Positions 8,001 to 16,101 of a DNA stretch of 64,000 nucleotides are shown piece after piece. Numbering within the stretch: position 1 is the first letter of the stretch; each line of letters opens with the position of its first letter. The notes beneath the pieces are model-generated. The model was not told the origin of the DNA. It saw only the letters and a program-made list of their open reading frames with translations, and ran no database searches. A program made the position numbers and the translations under genes. Source of the stretch: Ruegeria sp. HKCCD4315 (GTDB lineage Bacteria > Pseudomonadota > Alphaproteobacteria > Rhodobacterales > Rhodobacteraceae); the NCBI RefSeq assembly GCF_013112245.1, contig NZ_WVRN01000001.1:1120501-1184500 (forward strand). Direction: 5' to 3'.

Positions 8001-9359
8001 TCAGACGTTGACCAAAAGATGTTCGCGTTCCCACGGAGAGATGACCTGCAGGAATTCCTCGTACTCGGCCCGTTTTACAATGCCGTAGACGCGGGCGAAT
8101 TCAGGTCCAAGGACCTCGTGCAGGGCAGTGGCCCCGTCAAACAGATCCAGCGCTTCCCCCATGATCTGAGGAATATCCCCTTCGCCTTCATAAGCGTCGC
8201 CATAGAATTGGCGGCGGGGGCGTTCCTGTTCGACCAGTCCCAGATAGCCGCAGGCCAGTGACAACGCGATGCCCAGATACGGGTTGCAGTCCATTCCGGC
8301 GATGCGGTTTTCGACACGGCGCGCCGCCGGGCTGGATAGGGGCACGCGGATACCGGTTGTACGGTTGTCGCGGGCCCATTCCAGATTGATCGGCGCGGCG
8401 TGGTCTTTCACATAGCGACGGTACGAATTCACATATGGTGCCATCACCGCCAGACCAGCAGGCAAGTGGTTCTGCAAGCCTGCGATGAAATGGTAAAACG
8501 CGTCCGTCTCACCGCCTTGCGGACCGGAGAAGATGTTCTCACCGGTTTCCATGTCGATGATCGAATGGTGGATGTGCATGGCCGATCCGGGCTCTTCCTC
8601 GATCGGTTTGGCCATGAACGTCGCGAAACAGTTGTGGCGCAGCGCGGCTTCGCGGATCAGGCGTTTGAAATAGAACACCTCATCCGCCAGCTTGATTGGA
8701 TTGCCGTGACGCAGGTTAATCTCCAACTGTCCGGCTCCGCCTTCCTGCGTGATGCCGTCGATCTCGAACCCCTGGTGTTCAGCGAAATCATAGATGTCGT
8801 CGATCACCGGGCCGAACTCGTCCACCGCAGTCATGGAATAGGCCTGTCGCGCCGCGGCTGGGCGACCAGAGCGCCCCATCATCGGCTTAATGCCCTGTGC
8901 CGGGTCGACATTGGGGGCGACTAAGAAAAACTCCATCTCGGGCGCGACAACAGGTTTCCAGCCCTTGTCGTGATAAAGCTGTACAACACGCTTCAGGACG
9001 TTACGCGGGCTGTACGGGATAGGGTTGTCCTCTCGGTCATAGGCGTCGTGGATCACCTGCAGCGTCCAGTCTCCGGTCCAGGGCGCGGCGGAGGTGGTCG
9101 AGAAATCGGGCTTGAGGATCATGTCCCGCTCGATAAAGCCATCTTCACCCGCAGCTTCACCCCAGCCACCAGTGATGGTCTGGTAGAATATGCTGTCGGG
9201 TAGGTGGAAATACGACTGCTTTGCAAACTTTGAGGCAGGCACCGCCTTGCCCCGCGCAATACCCGGCAGGTCTGAGATGATGCACTCAACCTCGTCCAGC
9301 CTTTGCCCATGGAAATACGCTTTGGCGGCGTCCGGCAGTTTATCGGTCCAATCAGCCAT
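8001..9359 (-). CDS. puuA: Glutamine synthetase family protein, gamma-glutamylpolyamine synthetase-like
   Basis: This 452-residue protein has the GS catalytic domain: a PEMEFFL segment, GQLEINLRH, the MHIHHSI metal/ATP region and the NRTTGIRVP arginine segment. GS-like enzymes beside DAO oxidases and class I amidotransferases usually ligate glutamate to putrescine or another amine, the first step of the gamma-glutamylated polyamine pathway. Its start overlaps the upstream amidotransferase stop in an ATGA arrangement, which suggests translational coupling. True GlnA is less likely given the context and N-terminus. Confidence 0.75.
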   Translation of the reverse strand: MADWTDKLPDAAKAYFHGQRLDEVECIISDLPGIARGKAVPASKFAKQSYFHLPDSIFYQTITGGWGEAAGEDGFIERDMILKPDFSTTSAAPWTGDWTLQVIHDAYDREDNPIPYSPRNVLKRVVQLYHDKGWKPVVAPEMEFFLVAPNVDPAQGIKPMMGRSGRPAAARQAYSMTAVDEFGPVIDDIYDFAEHQGFEIDGITQEGGAGQLEINLRHGNPIKLADEVFYFKRLIREAALRHNCFATFMAKPIEEEPGSAMHIHHSIIDMETGENIFSGPQGGETDAFYHFIAGLQNHLPAGLAVMAPYVNSYRRYVKDHAAPINLEWARDNRTTGIRVPLSSPAARRVENRIAGMDCNPYLGIALSLACGYLGLVEQERPRRQFYGDAYEGEGDIPQIMGEALDLFDGATALHEVLGPEFARVYGIVKRAEYEEFLQVISPWEREHLLVNV

Positions 9360-10039
9360 CAGGCTCTCTCTTTCTTTAGAAACTCGGCCATCTGGCGCGC
9401 GATTCTGGCATTGTCATCAGGTGCAGTTTCACGGTTTGCGGCGGCTTGCATAAGGGTGTCGGGAACCACGCCTTTGCCCCGTGTTCGCATCAGGCCCGAA
9501 ACGAAGCCGTTGGAAAACTCTGGATGCGCCTGAACGGTCCAGATTGTGTCCCCATAAGCCAGCATTGCGTTTTCACAGAATGCATTCCGTCCCAGAACAC
9601 GCGCCTGTTCAGGAAGGTCTACAACCTGATCCTGATGCCAGGCATTCAGCCAGACCTTATCCCCGTTATAGTCGTATTCGGTGCGCCCTACGGCCCATCC
9701 GCCCGAGAATTTTTCGACCTTACCGCCAAGGGCCTGCGCGATGATCTGGTGACCAAAACACACACCAATAAGGGGTTTGCCGCTTTGGTGGATCTCTCGG
9801 ACCAGCGCTTCCAGCGGTGCAATCCAAGGCAGGTCTTCATAAGCGCCATGGCGCGAGCCGGTGATGACCCAACCGTCTGCGTCATCAGCATCCTTCGGGA
9901 AAATGCCGTCCACCACAGCGAAGGTTTCGAAATCAAACCCGTGCCCATCAAGAAGTTTGGGAAACAGAGCATCGTAATCCCCGAATTCACCCTGCAGCAC
10001 ATCGGGGGTGTGGCCGGTTTGTAATATGCCGATTTTCAT
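9359..10039 (-). CDS. Class I glutamine amidotransferase-like protein
   Basis: The 226-residue protein is a class I glutamine amidotransferase domain with a complete triad: nucleophile C94 in GVCFGHQ, and H172 and E174 in AHPEF. It resembles the free-standing GMP-synthase-like amidotransferases found in polyamine clusters, where a PuuD-type enzyme hydrolyses gamma-glutamyl-aminobutyrate. Whether it is hydrolase or amidotransferase is not visible. It leads the puuA-puuB transcript, and a palindromic operator lies ten bases before its start. Confidence 0.8.
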   Translation of the reverse strand: MKIGILQTGHTPDVLQGEFGDYDALFPKLLDGHGFDFETFAVVDGIFPKDADDADGWVITGSRHGAYEDLPWIAPLEALVREIHQSGKPLIGVCFGHQIIAQALGGKVEKFSGGWAVGRTEYDYNGDKVWLNAWHQDQVVDLPEQARVLGRNAFCENAMLAYGDTIWTVQAHPEFSNGFVSGLMRTRGKGVVPDTLMQAAANRETAPDDNARIARQMAEFLKKERA

Positions 10040-10047
10040 GCGTCACC

Positions 10048-10062
10048 AAATTTGATCAAATT
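10048..10062. promoter_or_regulatory. Palindromic operator upstream of the amidotransferase-puuA-puuB unit
   Basis: AAATTTGATCAAATT contains a perfect 14-base palindrome and ends nine bases before the minus-strand ATG at 10039. The bases from 10042 to 10062 are identical to 11471-11491, upstream of the second GS-like gene, so the two units probably share a regulator. No regulator gene is nearby. Confidence 0.68.
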
Positions 10063-10097
10063 CATACTAGCCGAGTCCATACAAGGCGGCAAGAGGG

Positions 10098-11417
10098 TCA
10101 AACCGCCTCAAGATAGCTCAGCCAGTGTGCCTCTAGTGGGATGCTCGAAAACCGTTTGACTTCCTGTCGTTTGGTCATGGCCAGATACCGGATCAGATCG
10201 GCAGGGAACAGGCGTGCGATCATGGGGTCTGCTTCAAATCGGTCGATTGCCGTTGACCAGTCGGGCATCAGCTGCGGCAAGTCTGTCAGATCATAGGCAT
10301 TTCCGGAAATCGGAGCAGGCGGTTGCAGCCCGTCTTCGATACCAACCAGTGCCGCCCCCAGAACCGCAGTCAGCATGAGGTAGGGGTTGATGTCCCCTCC
10401 TGCGACGCGGTGCTCGATACGGCGCGCGGATGGGTTTCCACCGGGAATACGAATGGCGGCAGTTCTGTTCTCGTAGGCCCAGCACGCCCCCGTCGGCGCA
10501 TGAGCGCCCGGCACAAGCCGGGTGTAAGAGTTGCCGTGCGGCGCAAAGATCAGCGTACTTCCCGGCATGGCCGCAACACAGCCTGCAACGGCAGACTTCA
10601 GAGCCTGAGTGCCTTCTGATCCACCGTTGTCGAACACGTTGCGCCCGTCTTGATCCAGAACCGAGAAATGCACATGCATCCCGTTGCCTGCATCATCGGC
10701 ATAGGGTTTCGACATGAAGGTGGCGGCAAATCCATGTTTGCGGGCCAACCCACGCGTCAAGGTCTTGAAAAGCCACGTATCGTCAGCGCATCGCATAGCG
10801 CCTTGGTGGTTCAGGTTGATCTCAAACTGGCCGATGCCGCTTTCTGAGATAGCCGTCTGCGCAGGGATCCCCATATCAGCACAGCCGTCGTACAGGTCGG
10901 TGAAAAATTCCTCGAACGCGTCCATTTCAGCAACCGACAGAACGGCTTCGTCCGACATACGACGTCCGGTAATTGGGTTTATCGGAGGTTGCGGTTGCGG
11001 GCCAGAGGCATCCACCAGAGTAAACTCCAGCTCGGTTGCTGCCATGACCGACCAGCCGCGTTGCGCATAACGGTCCAGCGTGGCTGACAACGCGTGGCGT
11101 GGATCTCCGGCAAATGGAACACCTTCATCATCATAAAGGCTCATTGGCACCAGGGCTGTTTCACTCTCAAGCCATGGTACAGGGACCGCGCCGCGTTCGG
11201 TCGGACGCAACACGCCATCAGCATCACCGGTTTCAAAGACAAGCGGGCTGCCGTCGATGTCGGCGCCCCATAGATCGACGTTCAATGCTGAAAACGGCAT
11301 TCGAACTGCGCCTTTGTCCAATTTGTCCGCATAGGCAGGGGGAACGCGCTTGCCACGCATCTGGCCATTCAAGTCACATGCGGCAACGCGAAAATTGTGC
11401 AGGGCGCTCAGGTCCAT
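10098..11417 (-). CDS. Second glutamine synthetase family protein (gamma-glutamylamine synthetase-like)
   Basis: This 439-residue GS-family protein is a divergent paralogue of the gene at 8001-9359. It keeps the catalytic motifs (ATELEFTL, IGQFEINLNH, GMHVHFSV, YENRTAAIRIPGG). The N-terminus (RVAACDLNGQMRGKRVP) is that of non-assimilatory GS-like ligases. It lies upstream of the amidotransferase unit with its own copy of the operator, so both are probably induced together. A different amine specificity from the first ligase is a reasonable guess, not shown. Confidence 0.78.
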   Translation of the reverse strand: MDLSALHNFRVAACDLNGQMRGKRVPPAYADKLDKGAVRMPFSALNVDLWGADIDGSPLVFETGDADGVLRPTERGAVPVPWLESETALVPMSLYDDEGVPFAGDPRHALSATLDRYAQRGWSVMAATELEFTLVDASGPQPQPPINPITGRRMSDEAVLSVAEMDAFEEFFTDLYDGCADMGIPAQTAISESGIGQFEINLNHQGAMRCADDTWLFKTLTRGLARKHGFAATFMSKPYADDAGNGMHVHFSVLDQDGRNVFDNGGSEGTQALKSAVAGCVAAMPGSTLIFAPHGNSYTRLVPGAHAPTGACWAYENRTAAIRIPGGNPSARRIEHRVAGGDINPYLMLTAVLGAALVGIEDGLQPPAPISGNAYDLTDLPQLMPDWSTAIDRFEADPMIARLFPADLIRYLAMTKRQEVKRFSSIPLEAHWLSYLEAV

Positions 11418-11476
11418 AGGGGGCTCCGTCGGTGCTGGTTCCCCGTGATGTACTTCAATGAACCTGTTTTGTCACC

Positions 11477-11492
11477 AAATTTGATCAAATTT
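11477..11492. promoter_or_regulatory. Palindromic operator upstream of the second GS-like gene
   Basis: AAATTTGATCAAATTT is a perfect 16-base palindrome about 60 bases before the minus-strand start at 11417. It lies in a 21-base stretch shared exactly with 10042-10062. Confidence 0.7.
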
Positions 11493-11552
11493 TAGATCAG
11501 GAGACCAAGGCCAAGCCCCGCGCTGGTGTGACCCGGCGCGGGGCAAAGCTAT

Positions 11553-13739
11553 TTATGCAAAACTAACGCCGTTCTCTTCCATCGGCAGTTGCGCAACAAG
11601 AACGCCCGACAAGGCGTGGATCGCGTTGGCCAGCGCCGGCGCCGAAGGCGGAGTGCCGGGTTCGCCAACACCAGTCGGTGCCTCGGCGGACGGCATGATA
11701 TGCACGTCGATCGCGGCAATATCGCCAATGCGAAGCGGTTCATAGTCAGGGAAATTACTCTGATCTACCGCTCCGCTGGTCAGTGTGATCTGGTCACGCA
11801 TCACATGGCCAATGCCGTATCCAATGCCACCTTCCATCTGGGCGCGCACAGTATCGGGGTTCACGGCAATGCCACAATCCACGGCGCAAGTGACCTTTTC
11901 GATCTTGATGCCGCTTTCCGGATCGCCCGAAATCTCGACCACTTCAGCTGCGTAAGACCCAAAAGACTTGTGAACCGCAACACCTAATGCCCGGCCCTCA
12001 CGACGGGTTCCCCAGCCAGCCTTTTCCGCAGCCAGCTTCAACACGGCCGCCTTGCGCTGCTGGTCAGGATTGCTGCTGTCGGACAAATGAGCCAAGCGGA
12101 ACTCTACCGGATCGCGTCCCGCGCTCTGAGCGGCAAGATCCATCATGGTTTCCATGACATAGGCCGTGTGGGTGTGCCCCACAGACCGCCACCACAGAAG
12201 CGAGGTTGCTTTTGGTGTGTCCGTTAACCCCAAGGCCATACCGGGAATTGCATAAGGGCTGTCCGCGATACCTTCGATCGAGCTGTGATCAATGCCGTCA
12301 TGAACCAATACCGCTTCGAAGGGTGTACCTTTCATGATGGACTGGCCTGCGACCTGGTGCTGCCATCCGACGATGTCGCCTTGACCGTCCAGTCCAATCC
12401 GAACCTTGTGGCCGAACGCCGGGCGGTAATAGCCGCTGCGGATATCATCTTCACGTGTCCAAACCAGCTTCACCGGGCGGGCGCGATCTGTGAGCACAAA
12501 GGCCAACGCCGCCTCGACCTGATAATCTGCGTCCGGTGTTGCGCGGCGCCCAAAAGAACCACCGGCCAACAGGGTGTTGATCTGGATTTTCTCGGGCGGC
12601 AATTCAAAGACTGCGGCCAGGGCGAAATGTACGATGGTAGGAATCTGCGCCGCGTCGTGCAGCACAATCGTACCGTCCTCTGCCTGTTCGATGGTGCAGT
12701 TCATCGGTTCCATCGGTGCATGTGCCAGCAGCGGGAAGTAGAACGTTTTCTCCAGAACTGTGTCGGCACCGTCGATCTTTGCTGCAACTTCGGTCGCGTC
12801 CGCCCCGTTGACGTTGTACTGAGGCGCAGCGTCCAAAGCGGCGCGGATCTCTTCCTCAATTTGCTGAGAACTGCGGGTTTCGGCAGCGGAAACATCCCAT
12901 TCAACCTCAAGCGCTTCACGCGCCTGAATAGCCGCCCATGTGTTTTCGGCATAGACAGCCACACCGGCCTGGTTCGGCAGGGTCGCTGCGTTGATGAAAC
13001 CTTTGACTTGCTGTGACCCGCTGTCGTCAAAACTCTTGACCGTTCCACCGCGAGCGTCTGGACGTTTGATCATCGCAACCATTTGGTTGGGCAGGTGCAG
13101 GTCCATGCCGTAAATGGCCTGGCCATTGCCTTTGATCGCCGAATCCTTACGGCGCACGGCTTCGTTGCCGATCAGGCGAAACTCTGACGGGTCTTTAAGC
13201 TGCGGTTCGGCTGGCGCTTCGAGTTGTGCAGCCGCTGCAACAAATTCGGCAATCGGTGCCGACTTGTCGCCTGCTTTGACGATGCCCTCTTCGATGGTCA
13301 CACCCGATGCATCCACGCTCCAAGCCTGAGCGGCGGCGTTGATCAGCATTTCGCGCGCTGCGGCTCCGGCCTGACGGTATTGTTGCCAAGAGTTTGCCAT
13401 GGCGGTCGACCCGCCGGTGCCTTGTGCCTGACCGAACGCCATATTGGCGTAAACCTGTGCATTGGACGGCGCAAATTCATACGCGATTTGGTCCATGCGC
13501 AGGCCGATTTCCTCGGCAATCAAAGTGGGCAGGCCGGTCGCTGGTCCTTGGCCCATCTCAAAGTGCTTAACGATAGCTGTTACTGTGCCATCGGCGTCAA
13601 TTTTCACGAACGGATTGAACTGTGCGCTTTCCGTTGTTGTGGCAGCAAGCGAGCCATCAGGACGAGCGCCAACCAGCAGGACGGCACCAGCAGCGGCAGC
13701 ACCTTTCAGAAATCCACGGCGGGAAGTGTTGATGGTCAT
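11553..13739 (-). CDS. Molybdopterin-binding hydroxylase large subunit, IorB-like, Tat-exported
   Basis: This 728-residue xanthine-dehydrogenase-family large subunit binds the molybdenum cofactor. Motifs include GGSFGRRATPDADYQ (cofactor contact) and the active-site glutamate segment GVGEPGTPP near the C-terminus. The N-terminus is a twin-arginine signal (SRRGFLKGAAAAGAVLL), so the enzyme acts outside the cytoplasmic membrane, as in isoquinoline 1-oxidoreductase-type enzymes. It starts three bases after the [2Fe-2S] subunit gene. The substrate, an N-heterocycle or aldehyde, cannot be read from sequence. No cytochrome c subunit is present nearby. Confidence 0.85.
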   Translation of the reverse strand: MTINTSRRGFLKGAAAAGAVLLVGARPDGSLAATTTESAQFNPFVKIDADGTVTAIVKHFEMGQGPATGLPTLIAEEIGLRMDQIAYEFAPSNAQVYANMAFGQAQGTGGSTAMANSWQQYRQAGAAAREMLINAAAQAWSVDASGVTIEEGIVKAGDKSAPIAEFVAAAAQLEAPAEPQLKDPSEFRLIGNEAVRRKDSAIKGNGQAIYGMDLHLPNQMVAMIKRPDARGGTVKSFDDSGSQQVKGFINAATLPNQAGVAVYAENTWAAIQAREALEVEWDVSAAETRSSQQIEEEIRAALDAAPQYNVNGADATEVAAKIDGADTVLEKTFYFPLLAHAPMEPMNCTIEQAEDGTIVLHDAAQIPTIVHFALAAVFELPPEKIQINTLLAGGSFGRRATPDADYQVEAALAFVLTDRARPVKLVWTREDDIRSGYYRPAFGHKVRIGLDGQGDIVGWQHQVAGQSIMKGTPFEAVLVHDGIDHSSIEGIADSPYAIPGMALGLTDTPKATSLLWWRSVGHTHTAYVMETMMDLAAQSAGRDPVEFRLAHLSDSSNPDQQRKAAVLKLAAEKAGWGTRREGRALGVAVHKSFGSYAAEVVEISGDPESGIKIEKVTCAVDCGIAVNPDTVRAQMEGGIGYGIGHVMRDQITLTSGAVDQSNFPDYEPLRIGDIAAIDVHIMPSAEAPTGVGEPGTPPSAPALANAIHALSGVLVAQLPMEENGVSFA

Positions 13740-13742
13740 GAA

Positions 13743-14207
13743 TCAGGCCTCCAGGATTTCAGACGCGCGCTGAATACCGGCGCGGATGCGTTGATAGGTG
13801 GCGCAGCGGCACGCGTTGCCAGCCATGTAATCGTCGATCTCTTCCGCAGAGGGGTTGGGATTTTCCGAAAGCAGCCCCACCGCTGACATCACCTGACCCG
13901 ATTGGCAATAGCCGCATTGAACCACATCCAGCTCGACCCATGCCTGTTGAACAGCAGCACCGATATTGTCGTCGCCAACCGCTTCGATTGTGGTTATTTC
14001 GGCGTCTTCGACGTCTTCGATGTAAGTCTGGCACGAGCGGACAGGCTCGCCATTCAAATGCACGGTGCACGCGCCGCACGACGCAACGCCACATCCGAAT
14101 TTGGTTCCGGTCAGCTTCAACTCGTCCCGGATCACCCACAGCAAGGGCGTGCCGGGTTCGGCATCAACCTCATGGGTCTTGCCGTTTAGTTTCAAAGTTA
14201 AGGACAT
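13743..14207 (-). CDS. [2Fe-2S] small subunit of molybdenum hydroxylase, IorA-like
   Basis: The 154-residue protein carries two [2Fe-2S] sites: a plant-type ferredoxin set (C39, C44, C47, C59) and a helical set in VVQCGYCQSGQ and GNACRCATY. It passes electrons from the molybdenum centre of the adjacent large subunit. It has no signal peptide, so export probably occurs folded and bound to its Tat-bearing partner. It opens a two-gene operon facing a TetR regulator across a gap with twin operators. Confidence 0.88.
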   Translation of the reverse strand: MSLTLKLNGKTHEVDAEPGTPLLWVIRDELKLTGTKFGCGVASCGACTVHLNGEPVRSCQTYIEDVEDAEITTIEAVGDDNIGAAVQQAWVELDVVQCGYCQSGQVMSAVGLLSENPNPSAEEIDDYMAGNACRCATYQRIRAGIQRASEILEA

Positions 14208-14242
14208 TGGGGCCTCTCCTGTTAGCGCTGGTTCCCAGAGTG

Positions 14243-14301
14243 GTAAACTGGCGGGTTTACTAGTGGCACAGATTTGCGCCCTTGTAAACTCTTGCGTTTA
14301 C
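14243..14301. promoter_or_regulatory. Twin GTAAAC-N6-GTTTAC operators between the hydroxylase operon and tetR
   Basis: Two 18-base inverted repeats, each GTAAAC-N6-GTTTAC, occupy 14243-14260 and 14284-14301. They start 41 bases apart, about four helical turns, in the only divergent promoter region of this locus. They have the size and symmetry of TetR-family operators and probably bind the product of the adjacent gene. Confidence 0.75.
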
Positions 14302-14344
14302 CTAGGGTTTGACCGCTCCCCGTCAATGGGTCTATAGCTCTGAT

Positions 14345-14968
14345 ATGAACGAATGCAGCACACCGAATGCGTCCAAGTACGCACAGATCATCGAAGCTGC
14401 TGTGGCCGAATTCCAGGAAAAGGGTTTTGCTGCGGCCAGTATGGATCGAATTTCAGCTCGGGCAGAAGTGTCCAAGCGTACGCTGTATAAGTATTTCGAA
14501 AGCAAGGACAATCTTTTTCGCTCTATCGTTGTTGAGCTGTCCAGCCGTTTTGCCGAAGTTCTGGAAATCCGGTATGAAAAAGGCCGCGATATTCGTGAGC
14601 AATTGACTGAACTGGCCTGGGCCGAGGGGCGGATTCTGATGCATCCCGACGTGATCGCCATGGCGCGGATGGTGGTCAGCGAAACTTTGCGCAACCCTGA
14701 ACTTGCGGCGAAGGTTCAAGGGAAACTGGACAAGACCCAGACCTTTATTGCGATGTTGAAGGATGCGGCCGAGGACGGGCAGTTGCAGGTCGATGATCCC
14801 GAACGCGCGGGGATCGAGTTTGTCGGTCTGATAAAGGCGCGTGCTTTTTGGCCGCTGATGTTCACGGGTGGAACGCTTAGCGAATCGGAAATGGCGCAAA
14901 CGATCGAAAACAGTGTCGAGATGATGATCAGCAGGTACGGCGTTTCTTTTGCCTCAAACCGTGATTGA
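14345..14968 (+). CDS. TetR/AcrR family transcriptional regulator
   Basis: The 207-residue protein has an N-terminal TetR helix-turn-helix (AAASMDRISARAEVSKRTLY, about residues 27-46) followed by KYFESKDNLF and a helical C-terminal ligand domain of the TetR_C (AefR-like) kind. It is divergent from the molybdenum hydroxylase operon and probably represses it and itself through the twin operators. The ATG at 14345 is preferred over an upstream non-ATG start at 14309 because homologues begin close before the HTH domain. Confidence 0.88.
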   Translation: MNECSTPNASKYAQIIEAAVAEFQEKGFAAASMDRISARAEVSKRTLYKYFESKDNLFRSIVVELSSRFAEVLEIRYEKGRDIREQLTELAWAEGRILMHPDVIAMARMVVSETLRNPELAAKVQGKLDKTQTFIAMLKDAAEDGQLQVDDPERAGIEFVGLIKARAFWPLMFTGGTLSESEMAQTIENSVEMMISRYGVSFASNRD

Positions 14969-15111
14969 TCTGACGTATTTTTACGAGGGCAGGGGTTTCT
15001 GTCCACAAGTCTGTTTTCCGCCTCACACTGCCCATCTTGAGGGCTTGCGTTGCGATACGGTGCTTAAACCCAATTTGTTTGCCATAAAGTCATGTGCCAG
15101 CGGTGATTTTG

Positions 15112-16002
15112 CTAAAGGTTCTCCAGCAGTTTGAGGCATTTTCGAGCGATAGGGTTCTGTTGCCCGTAGCGGGTCAGCCTGGCATAAATAATCGTCTCTC
15201 TTGAATACCAGTCATCGGGCATTTCAACCAGATCACCACGGTCCAGATAGGCATCGACAAAGCTGCGCCACCCAAGGCCAAGCCCCTCACCGGAAGCAGC
15301 GGCTTCCAACAAATAGACATAGCTATCGAACTCTTCCGAAATCGGCCAATTGGCATAGTCGGGATGCGCGCTTTGCCAGTCGGACCAGTCCATCCAACCA
15401 TAGTTTTCCTTTTGAAGCTTCAAAAGCGGTGGCGGTTCGCACTTGCCCCGCAATGCGTCTTTCGCTCTGGCAACATTTTCGGGCGTTCCAACGGGCTTAA
15501 TTTCTTCCTTGCAAACAACGACATGTTCGTGCTCCGGCGGTGATGCAGAGTATTCAAAAACGATATCACCGCCTGTCTCAACAGCAGCCTGAACCAGATT
15601 GTACGCCGATGTCATAAAACGTAGCTCGACATTGCGACCCAACGCCTGCCGGAGTTTTCCGAAGCGTGGCATGAGCAACAGATGCGACACCGAATGCGAA
15701 CACACCAGTGTGACCCGATTTTCGACGCGCTCAAGATCCCGAACCGCGTTTTGTAATGCGTCAAATCCCTGAACGACTCCGGCATAGAACAAGCTTCCTT
15801 TAGCCGTCAGGCAAATCGGTGTTCTGTCCCTGTGAAAAAGATCCGCCCCAAAACGAATTTCCAGATTGCGGATGTGACGGCTGATTGCAGGCTGAGAGGT
15901 ATTAAGTTCTTCGGCTGCTCGCGCAAACCCCTGTAACCGCGCCACCGCCTCAAACGCAATCAGAGAACTTGTTGATGGCAGGTTATACATACGGGACGTC
16001 AT
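15112..16002 (-). CDS. LysR family transcriptional regulator
   Basis: This 296-residue protein has a LysR winged HTH (residues 11-65: FARAAEELNTSQPAISRHIRNLE) and a substrate-binding domain of the GcvA-like type. The frame stays open far upstream into the antisense of the next gene, but the LysR domain fixes the start near 16002 (MTSRMYNLP) or 15990. It is divergent from the racemase-like gene at 16102 and probably controls that operon. An 18-base inverted repeat overlaps the chosen start codon, so the downstream start at 15990 is a real alternative. Confidence 0.88.
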   Translation of the reverse strand: MTSRMYNLPSTSSLIAFEAVARLQGFARAAEELNTSQPAISRHIRNLEIRFGADLFHRDRTPICLTAKGSLFYAGVVQGFDALQNAVRDLERVENRVTLVCSHSVSHLLLMPRFGKLRQALGRNVELRFMTSAYNLVQAAVETGGDIVFEYSASPPEHEHVVVCKEEIKPVGTPENVARAKDALRGKCEPPPLLKLQKENYGWMDWSDWQSAHPDYANWPISEEFDSYVYLLEAAASGEGLGLGWRSFVDAYLDRGDLVEMPDDWYSRETIIYARLTRYGQQNPIARKCLKLLENL

Positions 16003-16017
16003 ATCAATTTCGATATG
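16000..16017. promoter_or_regulatory. Inverted repeat at the lysR start, possible LysR-type site
   Basis: CATATC-N6-GATATG is a perfect 18-base inverted repeat in the divergent region, about 85 bases before the start at 16102. LysR regulators commonly bind such dyads between themselves and their target. It overlaps the upstream candidate start codon of lysR. Confidence 0.45.
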
Positions 16018-16101
16018 ATTAGAGGCACAAAAAAGCAATAGGAAAATTAGGCGAAACAGGTCTAACTCTCGGCTAGAATTCTCCAATGGAAAAGAAGAGC
16101 G

